Shown here piece after piece: positions 38,501-50,500 of a stretch of DNA of 64,000 bases. The DNA lies in assembly GCA_026874595.1 (NCBI GenBank), contig CM049314.1:28901729-28965728 (forward strand), written 5' to 3'. This DNA is from Sipunculus nudus. Taxonomy: Eukaryota; Annelida; Sipuncula; Golfingiida; Sipunculidae. Under the pieces are notes generated by a model. That model was not told where the DNA came from. It saw only the letters and a list, made by a program, of their open reading frames with translations, and did not search any database. The first letter of the stretch is position 1. Every line of letters starts with the position of its first letter. A program made the translations under genes and the position numbers.

Positions 38501-41500
38501 CATTTCATATAATGCAGGGATGCTAAAGCAAGTCCTGATTACATTTGGTAATTTCATTTTTGCAAACTGTGGGAAGACCAAAGCATGACTTGACTACATT
38601 TAGTCATTAAATATTTACAGATTTCATGAGTAGAGAAGGACCTGACTAAATTCACTCATTTCATGTTACAGACTGCAGGAAGACTAAGGCAGGACCAGAC
38701 TATATTGGTCTCAAGAGCAACACAATCAGAGGAAAGTCCTGCCAGCGCTGGGACATGCAGTCTCCACACAAGCATTTGTTCACAGACCCCTACGCCTTCC
38801 CTGACCATAACATATCCAAAGCTGAAAACCACTGTCGTAATCCAGGCACCAGCGAGCTGGAGGGTCCCTGGTGTTATACTACTGACCCGCTGGTTAGACA
38901 GGACTTCTGTGATATAGAGTACTGTGGTAGGTGGAACAGCATATAAGACATGTATAATCTTCATATTTAATTAAACAGATAAAGTGTTTTAAGTCCTTGA
39001 ATGTCATAAACATATTTTTGCATTAAATTGTTAAAAATTGTGGAACATATCTGAATAGCTTATATGAAACATTATTGCTGACATATCAGTAATCAGGTCT
39101 TTGTATTAAAAAGCATTGTATAAAATGAAACATTTCTGGTCACATACTTGACAATTCAGGGTACGATTAGAATATATTGCATATGATGATATCATTACCT
39201 GTTTATTTATTTGGGAATGAACTTATAAAGGTATTTGTAATTAAAATTGCATTTTGTTGATGGTTGACTTTAATGGTGAAAAGTTCTAATTATATTCATT
39301 ATAATTATATTGTTGTATCAGTCATGTCTAATGTGGATGGGGATATGTTTTAAATAGGGAAATATAAGTTTGAAATACAATCTCAATTGACTTATCCACC
39401 ACAGCAAAAATACTCCGCCCTTTAAACCTAATTATTATAATGACCCCTTTAAAGGCTCCTACACATAAGGTCTTCCATGCTCATGGAAGCGAAAGTTATT
39501 TACAACATAATAATGACATCACAAAAGTTGATGATGTATGAAGTCGCATTGACTGAAGTCATCAACTGGTTTCTCTGTTCTCTTTGTTGAATATTTCGCA
39601 GACATTGCCAACTATTTTGCAGTATTTTGGATTATTTGTCTCATCATACAAATTACGTACCAGGTAATACATTATTATTCACTCAGTAGTTGGAGGAATG
39701 GCTTCTGCAATTTATGCCCAAGAACTTTAACACTGACTCTTTGTATAAAAAAATATCCTGGAAAACATGCCAACATGGGTACTGTTACAGCCTGCACATG
39801 TTCTGTTAGGCAGAGCTCTGCAAAATTATGCAGATTTTGTTTTTGTCATATTATTGATGCTTTACAGTGATTACGGTCACCTGGTTGGTTGCTCTTTAGC
39901 CAATGCTTGATTATTCATTGAATGAATATGCAAATAAGGTCACACAGAAATCATGGATAGGCCAATTGTAAATGCCAGACAGTTTAAGCAATAAAGAAAA
40001 TGATGTAAATATCACCAGAAGCATAGATATCCACTTAAATTTACGGTATAATTAATGTCTCCAGAATTTTACTCACAGAATGTGTCAGCAAATCTTGCAA
40101 AGTATATTGTAGAAATCTGATATCAGAGCTAGTGTGTGTAATTTCCTGGCTGATGCTTTGGTGCTATACTGCCACCTAATGTTGTGTTATTTCCATTTTG
40201 TTTATTGACAGAGTGTTCGTATGATGCCCAAGGCTTGCTGTACCAGGGCAAGATCGAGGTCACAGAGCGAGGGGTCAAATGTCAGCGTTGGGACAGTCAG
40301 GTCCCCCACGCCCACACGTACCTAGATGACAGCATGTTCCCGGAGGGGTCAGTCACTCTCGCCAACAACTACTGTCGTAACCCTGACGACCAGGAGCCTG
40401 GCGGGCCCTGGTGCTACACGACGGATCCTAATATACGATGGCAGTACTGTGATGTGCCCAAATGTGGTAAATTATTGAATCAGAATAAGAAATTAATACA
40501 AATTCCATAGATTAGTAGTAATTGGAAATAAACCTAAAAGGGCCCAATCATCTATCTGACCTTTATAAACTTAAGGTAATCCCTTGGAGCTTTAATAAAA
40601 GTGGCATGAAAAACGATATCACTACACACAGGCTATTTTTTTTGTTTATACCAACATGTTAATAATATGTAGGGGCCTGACAAAATAAAACAAATTTAAC
40701 AAAGGCATCTGTCAGCAAGTCAGATAAGCCAGAGCTTTGCAAATGGTGTTTTGCAACAAGTGACCTTTCTCCCTCAACATACAGGGAAAACTGGTCTAAT
40801 GGACACCTCAGTCAGACGGACAACTGGCTATAACGGACAAGATAGTTAAGTCCCTTCAAAATTCCCTATATGTTATGTATAAGCGGAACCTCTGTAAGGC
40901 GGACATCTCACTACTGCGGACAACGGACAGCAGATTTCAACTCAAACCAACATTCTAAGATTAAATGAACCTGACAAATGCAGACATGATACGCCACCTT
41001 CGGCAGGCACTGATCATCACTCGCCCCGGGCAACATCAAAGACCAACGGTACTGTTGTTGTTCCTGAGACTGGAACACAAAGGATTATGCAATCCCCAGT
41101 TGTTACCTTAATGCGTGTCCATGTTCATTTCACGGTGTGATGTGCTCCTACGTTAAACACAGCAAATATGAAGCGGTGAACATCGTGTCACTTTATTTCA
41201 CGATTGATCATTCACACGTGGCAAAGCTGCATATTTTTCGCTCGACCAATTACCCATGTGCCCCTGATCTCACTATGCAATATCTAACTGTAAAATTAGC
41301 CACTTTGTTATAACAGGCTGTTTGATATTAATTTATCGGTTTTGCTCAGTATATCTCAAACTGATCTGCTCAGTGTCAAACATTTGCTAACTCCGTAGCT
41401 GTTTGTACGTGCTGTCGTGCACAAGCTCCTTGGGGTTCGTTTAATCTCGGGTGCCTTCAACATTAAAGCAAATCAAACCAAACAACCATCATAAAAACAG

Positions 41501-44500
41501 ATTTTTTTTATGCTAAAGCTACATTTACCTATAAAAACGAATGTTCCCAGGTTCGTAGACATTACAAACTTCGCATTATCAACGTCGTCATCATCTTTGA
41601 GATTATCACATTTGGCCAGCTGAACAAGGAGAGTTTTAGGCAATGCCGCCAGGTGGCACCACTTGACACCTGGGCGGGAGATTATGCTATCTGAGAAAGT
41701 CAAGCTAATTTGACTGAGTGAATCAGCGAAAAAGAGCGTACGCGAGTATATGAACATTGTTTTTACGGATGTCTTTATAGACTTTTCTCCTTATATTGTT
41801 CACTACTTTAGAGAAGTAAAAATAATCACAGTTTGTATATGAATACAAACATGATGCATGATGTGTGCATGAATATGTTGTACATATACATGAAATCTCA
41901 TATAATACAGTAAGCACGTTCTTGCAGCTGTTCATTGTCTTAATTTATAATCCCCCAGTTATCAACCAAGGTCAACCTGCCTAATAAGGACACCTCACTA
42001 TAAAGGACAAAATGATTGAGTCTCTTGACTGTCCGCTTTAAACAGGTTTAACTGTATATGCAATTTACCACCTTAGGTTACATGTTTTTTCCATTTGTCA
42101 ACAATTCTGTGTTTACAAAAATGTTGTTGATAAACAAGTTCATACAGCCTTCATAAAGGCCTTATAAGAACTTTTAAAAACCAAAATTACCCTTAGATCA
42201 TTAATATATACACAGAGGAAGCCAGAATCACATAAATTCTTTTTCAAAAAGTAGGTGAATGGGCACCTTTACACTACCCATAACAAGTCTTCTGTGAGGT
42301 AATGACTCGCACTCCAAAGATGGCTATATCATCACCTGCTATGTTGCCTGTGTAAAAAAATGTGCTATAAAAACCCCATAAAACACTAGAGCTCATTCTA
42401 GGGTAATTTATGCATAGAGAACATCCCTAACATTTAATCAATTGTTCCTTGTATCATTGCCAAACTATCCTGAAAATTTCGCCAAACTCTGTAGAGAACC
42501 TTTTGAGTAATCTTGCTTACATATAAACAAATCAATGCAACCAAAAACTTAAACACCACCGCTTGGCTTGGCGGAGGTAAAGATGTTATAAAAGTAACAC
42601 TTCATTCATCATTAGTATATATGATTGTCTTCATCTTTAGTCATTGAACAGTACCTGTAAACATGATAACTTGAAAATAAATTTAGAATTAAAAACAAAT
42701 TGACACAAGAAATGGAATCATATTCATTGAATTGTTTCTTGTATTTAGCTTTGTATTCAGGATGTTATGGTGTTTGAATGCTGTAGAAGTTATTAGATCA
42801 GCTTGATTGTAAGCTTTAATAGCTGTGTCATAAAATCTTAAGCGCCTTTCTCCATCAATGCTCCTTGGAGTTTGTTAGCTATCAGTCTACACATCATTTT
42901 CTTCATTAACTTTAGACCAATTCTTAAAATATAATTTTCATCAGCACCATCATTTATCTAGATAAGAAATTTCTTTAAAAAAGTCATATGGTCACATAAA
43001 AAAATAATTAAAAAGATATGTGGAAGGAAAGGTTATTGTTTTCACTTGATTCTGTGTGTGTCCGCATGATATCTGGAGACGGTATAACTGATCTTAGTGA
43101 AATTTATCATATAGGTTGGTATTGTGAAAATGTCCAAAAAGTTCAATTTTGGTGTAAATCCAAAATGTGAATCAAATTGGAATGAGGGTTTTAAGAGGTT
43201 TTATAGCACCTATCTTTACAGTAGGACATTATTGAGCATGTGACGATATGGACATCTTTGGATTGCGAGTCATGATGTCACATAGGACAATGACGTCACT
43301 CAAAGTGCCGTTTCCCTGAAAGGTGTCAGTAAACCAACATACATCAAGGGGGGAGGGGAAAGTGGCCGGGGCATATAGTTTTACCCATGTCCATCCTTCC
43401 GTCATTCCAAAATCAAACAGTTGTATGGACTTTTTTTCGCAATGCCTGCAGATATTGGCCTGATTTTTGGTGTGTGGGCAGATAATGACCAGTTACAGAT
43501 CGAGTTCGCGTTTCGTCTGGGTTGACCTACTTTTGACCATTTTACAGCTCCTAAACTTAGAAAATTTCATGAAAAATAGACATTTTTATGACGAATACAC
43601 ATGCACAGATTTTTTTCACAATGCCCGCAGATGTTGGCCTGATTTTTGGTGTTTGGGCAGATATTGACCAGTTGCAGATCGAGGTTGCGTTTCGTCCCAG
43701 TTGACCTACTTTTGACGGTTTTACGGCTCCTAAACTTAGAAAATTTCATGAAAAATAGGAATTTTTATGACAATACACATGTACTGACTTTTTTTTGCAC
43801 TGCCTGCAGATACAGGCCTGATTTTTTATGTGTGGGCTGATAATGACCAGTTACAGATCGAGTTTGTGTTTCGTCCCCGTTGACCTACTTTTGATTGTTT
43901 TACGGCTCCTAAACATTGAAAATTTCATGAAAAATATAAATTTTCATGACAAATGTACATGTACAGCCGTTTTTAGCCCTCAGCTCATAGGCTGATGGGC
44001 TATTGTCAACACCCAAGCTGTCCGTCAGTCCCTTCGGAGTCTGTCCGTCCTGCGTCTGTTAACTTTTACCTTGTGAGTGGAATATCTCTTAAAGGATTCA
44101 CTTTTGGAATTTTATTTCATTAGTGAAGATGTATATCAATAAAATCTCGGTCAAGTTCAAAGATTTTCACAAAACTTACTATGATCATTGGGACTGATGC
44201 TCTGTACGTGCTGCACAATTATGGTGGCGCCACCTGCAATTTCTGATTTTTTTATCAATTTTTATTGGATTTTTCAATTTTGGCCTTGTGAGCGGGGATA
44301 TTTCTAAAAGGATTCACCGTTGGAATTTAGTTTCATCAGTGAAGATGTATATCAACAAAATCTTGGTCAAGTGCAAAGATAGGTGACCTTGACCTATTCT
44401 TCTTTGTTTTAGAGCTGATTATACAAAAACACTCAGAAGCTTATATCTCAGAAACAATTTGGTAGATTGTTATGAAACATATGGTACATACCTCTCCAAT

Positions 44501-47500
44501 TTAAATTTATAACTGATTATCAGCTTTTGCTAATATTCTAGTTTCGCAATGCAAAGCTTACAGATACTGGCCTTATGTATGGTCTGTGGGCGCATAATGA
44601 CCACTTACAGAATGAGTTCCCCTTTTGTCCCAGTTGACCTTTTTTTGACAATATGACAGATCCTGAACATAGAAAATTTCATGAAAGACAGAAATTTATA
44701 TGAAAAATGCACGTATGGACTTTTATTCACAATGCCTGCAGATACTGGCCTGATTTTTGGTGTCTTGCTTGATAATGACCTGTTACAGATCGAGTTTGCA
44801 TTTTGCCCTTGTTGACCTACTTTTGACCATATGACACCTAGCTCCTGAACTTAAAAGAATTTACAAAATTTAACAAATGTTTCTAATTTGCCCCAGGCGG
44901 GGGCATTCGTGTCGTTCTGACACATCTAGTTTTATTTTGTTATGTTGATAGTCAAGGACAGCAATACCATGATACCCAGGGTGTTTTTCAAAATATTTTC
45001 AGTTAAAAAGTTCCAAAATACAGGTTTAATTAACATTCCATAGCACCAACTCTCTTTTTATCAAATTTCAACTATATATATATCTTTTACTCAGGGATTG
45101 CGTCCCCACATCCCAGGTTTTTTAATCATTTATAATATTTTGGTAACATTGTGGTGAGCTGTTTTTATCAAAATGTATTTTTATAATTTTGCAGAGTACC
45201 ACAATGTGACCGTCCCGACCACAACACCTGTGATAACAACTACAGTAGCTCCAGGAACAGGTAAGGCTCATAATGGGTTATACCTCATGTTTCAAATTGT
45301 TTGTTTACCTTTCCTTACAGATATGCAGTTACTGTATGAGTTGGTGTAAGTAATTAGCACTGGTCAGAGTCAACACGATACCTTGACCCATTCTGTTTTC
45401 ACACTAGGGTCTGAAATAAAGTAAAATCTGTGTCATAAACATACCTATTTTTTGCCTTATCTCCACAGTTTAAAACATTTATTTTTTGTCGCAGTAGATG
45501 TATTTGTCTGCTGTCATAACATATATGTAAAAACATGTAATGCTATACCTGAATCATAATTACTGTAAAAGAGGACAATATCAGGAATGAATTGTTTTGT
45601 CATTGCTTGTATGTGAGATTTGGTCAAAAAGGGGATGAAGATAAAATGTGAATAACTTCCACTTTTATGGAAAATTAAACTGAAAACACTTAAAAACAGA
45701 GTGCATTTGCACCTTTTTGTCAGTTCATGATATCAGTTATGAAAATGTATCGAATGAAAGCCTTACATCAGAATGAATTGTTTATTATGGTTGAATTCCT
45801 GTATACAAAACTACAAACTAAATTCTTCATCAAATAGTATTAAAAAGGGTTTTCTTAATATTTATAATGTTGGTTAAGGCCCTACATGCTAATCAGATGG
45901 AAGAAATGATATATTATAATATTATTATGAAAAGTTAAAGCAGTGTTGGAAATTATGGATTAAAACCATATAACAGGAATGCTTTTATATTTGTAGACAT
46001 TTTATTGGAAAAGGATAACACAAACATATCCTACATATATGAGTATTCTGTAAGATTTGCTCATGAAATGAATATATTTGAATAGAATTCACAGATTTGC
46101 TCACATGTCTAAACTTCATAAAACCTGGTATACAGAAGGAATTGTAATGTCACATCTTTTTTTTGGTAGGACATTTGCTTGTGGTTAAGGCATTGGACTT
46201 CAGAGCAGAGGGTCATTAGTCCAAACCCTCTTGGTGCCCTAAAGCCAAAAGGGGGAAAATTCACTCGAACCTCAGAGATTCACTTCTATATGTCTTAATG
46301 ATAGAGCATGGCTTCTGAATCTTTCGTAGCCCTGTGCATAAAAAACGGTAAATCAAGAGGTCTTGGAAAATATAGCATACTTATTCCCCATTCAGTCGAA
46401 ATTGCCACCAACAGGCCATGGACCTATCCTTTTAAAATAAATGTAAAAAACATAGCATTCCTATCATATGGTCATCCTTGTTCAATCATTAATGCCACCA
46501 ACAAGCCATGGGCCTATCCTTATAAAAATAATTAAGCTACCTGATAAAGTGATTCTGTTCAATAACAGGTTGCCGTGTCAACAAGCATGGCCGAACATAT
46601 GCTGGCCTTTTGAACACATCAGCAAGTGGCCGGACATGTCAGCGCTGGGACTCGCAGTCTCCTCACAAACACACATACTTGGACGATTCTGCCTTCCCAG
46701 AAGGCTCTGCTACAGCAGCCGTCAATTATTGTCGTAATCCAGACTCTCAGGAGCCAGAGGGTCCATGGTGTTATACAACAGATCCTGACGTTAGGTGGGA
46801 GTATTGTAATATACCATTCTGTGGTAAGCATATCTTTTCTTATGTTTCATATCTCATTTAAAACAGAACATAAAGCTCAGAAAGGAGATTTATAGATACA
46901 ATTAGCAAATGTTGCCAACAGTTAGTGGAATATTGAGGAAAAAATGTAAGTTGAACCTGTACTTGTATTTTTGTGCAAATTAGTCAACTGTTTCACTCTC
47001 CCCAGATTCACTGATTCTAGGAATAGTTTTCAGTTGGGAAGTTCACAATAAAATAGTAAAGTGCAGGGTTTGAAATTACAACAACAAGGGAACAAAATAT
47101 CTACCTTTTGTAATATTGTATTCAATTAATTTGATATCTGTGACCATATTTATTACATCACTGCAACTCTTCATGATAGTTGAGGCAGTTAGTAACATGA
47201 AGAAACAAATATATCTGGCTGGAACATATAAAATAAAAAAGGTATTTAATCTAAAAACATAACCAGCTAAAGAATTAAAGCTACTCAGGGAGGTTGGAAT
47301 TTGATCTGTTGCTTATAGCAGGAAAGGCTCAAAAAGGTAAAATATAAATTAAATTAAAATAATAAACTGTTTTATTTAGATTGTCACTTCAACATAGTAT
47401 AATCAGTGGTTTAATAAAAGTTATTCAGGAAATTTTACTCAATAAACTGATGGGTACAGGTTGTGAAATTGAAAGATATATATATAAAATATGTAATATA

Positions 47501-50500
47501 AGATGAAAACTTTGAAATATAAAAAATTACCACTGAAATGGGGTACATTTGTTTCATTTAGAAGATGTATGAAATATTGTTATGTGGTAAGAGGTGTTAA
47601 TATCTATTATAATTAATTACTGATTTTAACGCAATATTTTGGTACACATAAGATCAGTTACCAGTTCAGCAGATGGAAAGACAGATAGAGCGACAGGGAG
47701 AAATGATAATAGCCTAACTTGGTGTACCAACGCATTGTCTACCATTGTAAGACAGGTATTTGGATTCCGATCTCCATATGTCGGTTAGCAAATAGGTTTT
47801 GAAAAGAAGCTGATAAATGAGTATTTTAATGGACATAAATTCTGAATGCAGACAACCAGTGATTACTATAGACTGGTATAATTGTTATAGCCATGTGAAC
47901 GTAAACTTAATCAAGTAAGTCAAAATAGATTCTGTTATTATAGGCATCAGCTGAAGCCAGGTTTAGATCTGGATGACAGTGTAAAATGATATAAAAGTCA
48001 AAGTTACGGTGAATACCGGCCTACGCAGAAGGCAGTAATTTAGGACAGGAAAACAGTACCAAAAGTGAGTCAGTAAGTAGCTGGGTCACATAGAATCGAT
48101 TAGGAAACAAATAGGTACCCTGAATTTATCAGTGACAGGAATATAATGATATTACATGAGTTTTAGGTAAAACAAGGAAAAAGTTTGTGCGTAGGCGAAA
48201 GCCAAAGCCATATATGGTTATCTTAACATTCAGGTATGTCATAATGACACACATCCAATATCCAATAGAAAAAGTGTAAGATGATGTAAAGGTTTGTGAT
48301 GTAGTAATACTGATACAAAAACCTGTGTTGGGCTGGGAACTGGCAGACAGACCCACGCCATCATCAACATGTAAACCAAGACAACTGGAAATAAAACAGC
48401 ACAATATCCAACTTGGACTGTCTCAGTTATTCACCTGACGCACTGTGTGACTGTGTTATGGCCAGGGAAGAACTCCCCTAATTCCCCGTTGTAACAATAT
48501 ATTAACTAATTTTGATGTTTCAAAACCCTGATAGGTTTTAGAGCGAATAAATTGTGAGCCATCAGTTTTTTTTTATATTTTAATTTAAATGTCTCATCAT
48601 GATGCACACTAAGATAGTTATGTTCAGTCCAATGAGCTAAGCTGTAAATTTGATTAATCATTGCCTTAGAGCAGATTTTTGAAATATGAATTTGCCTTCT
48701 GTAAATTTTCTTTGTTAATAACAGAATCAGTATTCATGTAATTGTTCACTGGTGTGGCAGTACATTCAGGAAGCAGGTTTGGATAATAGTTACTCAATTT
48801 TCTGTAAAACTGGATCTCTGGCATTTGTGATGTTTATATCTTTACTCATTTATGTTATTTCACTGTGTGTCTTATCATCCTGTATTTCAGAGTGCAAAGA
48901 AACCAAGGCAGGGGAAGAATATGGAGGACATAAAGCTGAGACAGTCTCTGGAAAACCTTGTCAGCGCTGGGTTGATCAGACACCACACAACCACAAGTAA
49001 ATAAGGTTCTATTATCACCACACAATTATGAGTAAATAAGGATCTTCTATATATGCTTATACAGCAATGAGTAAATAAGGTTCTTCAAATATCACCACAC
49101 AGCAATAAGGAAATTAGGTTTTTCTAATATCACCACACAGCTATGAGTACATAAGGTTCTCCTAATATCCCCACACTGTGAGCCATGAGTAATTAAGGTT
49201 CTTCTAATATGACCACACTTCCATAAATAAATAAGGCAAATAAAATATCACCACACAGCCATAAGTAAATTAGGTTCTTCTAATATCACTCCACAGCCAT
49301 GAGTAAACAAGGTTCTTGTAATATCACAAACAACCATGAGTTACTAAGTTTCTTTTAATATCACTACACAGCCATAAATAAATAAGGCTCTTCTCATATC
49401 ACCCCACTGTGAGCCATGAAAAAATAAGGGTTTTCTAATATCACCCCACAGCCATGAGTAAATAAAGGTCGTCTAATATCACCATACAGCCATGAGAAAT
49501 CAGGTTCTTGTAATATCAACACACAGCGATAAGTAAATATGGTACTCCCAATATCACCCCACAGCCATGAGTAAACAAGGTTCTTGTAATATCACAAACA
49601 GCCATGAGTGACTAAGTTTTTTTAATGTCACTACACAGCCATGAGTGAATAAGGCTCTTCTATTATCACCACACAACCATAAGTAAATAAGGTTCTTGTA
49701 ATATCACTACACAGCCATGAGAAAATTAGGTTCTTGTAATATAACCACACAGCCATAAGTTAATGAGGTACTTCTAATATCACCATTCAGCCATATGTAA
49801 ATAAGGTTCTTTTAATGTCACCAAACAGCCATGACTAATGTGTAAATGCATATGGCAGACAAAAAATATATTATACTTTGTAAATACAAAAAGTCTTAAT
49901 TATATCCAAATAAACAAGAAATAACACAAAAATATAACACACGATATAAAAATCTCTTAAGAAACCAGAAATTAGGTCACTGTGACCAATATCCTTTGAG
50001 CTATTGGGCTAGAATGTATCCCCCGAAAAATTCAAAATTTGATACAAATGCTCCAAAATATTGAATTTCACTAATGCATTGATTGCCATGATTTTTTCAT
50101 GCACATTGATCATGGGGGTGTTTCATCAGTTCCTGAAGACTGGTGGCACCACACATATTTTTTCTAATGTGTATGCTTTTTTTCTCACTTTTTGAGACCT
50201 TCAAATGAATCAGTCTGACCATTAATAGGGCACAAACCGTAACTGTAAGACCTAGAATCTTCTGTCTGTACATCCAGGCAGGTCCATATTTTGACTCTAC
50301 CTGCACAGTTCAGGTTTGTATACTCAAGTGGACACCAATGGATATCAGGTTCTAGGTGTGGCTGTTGTTTCAACAATAATGACTGGCGCCAAACTCAGAA
50401 CTCATTGTCGACTTCAAAATAACCAGTTTTTCAACTGACAATATTACGCAAGAAACTAAACCTCGAATTTCACAATTTCAGTAAAATCACCACTGACTGT

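Larger units (their letters stand above)
36085..38671. other. Intron K16-K17
   Basis: Mostly occupied by Helitron-like copy B (36555-37934) and an adjoining SINE (37939-38250). Confidence 0.75.
40467..45194. other. Long intron K18-linker 5, nested repeats
   Basis: 4.7 kb holding an old repeat (about 40535-42230) interrupted by a Tigger-like element (40782-42054), and Helitron-like copy C (43359-44929). The remaining 42230-43358 is AT-rich without recognised features. Confidence 0.7.

Noticed and set aside
41473-41757. 94-codon minus-strand ORF inside the Tigger-like element
   Set aside because: No transposase or other domain recognised; length compatible with chance.
48752-49000. ORF starting upstream of K20a that could suggest an alternative first exon with a hydrophobic leader
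   Set aside because: The leader-like part is intron sequence before a good acceptor (TATTTCAG); the kringle pattern and phase fit normal splicing.
48981-49838. CRISPR-like array of regular repeats
   Set aside because: Eukaryotic intron; units are contiguous, imperfect and without unique spacers, so it is a minisatellite.
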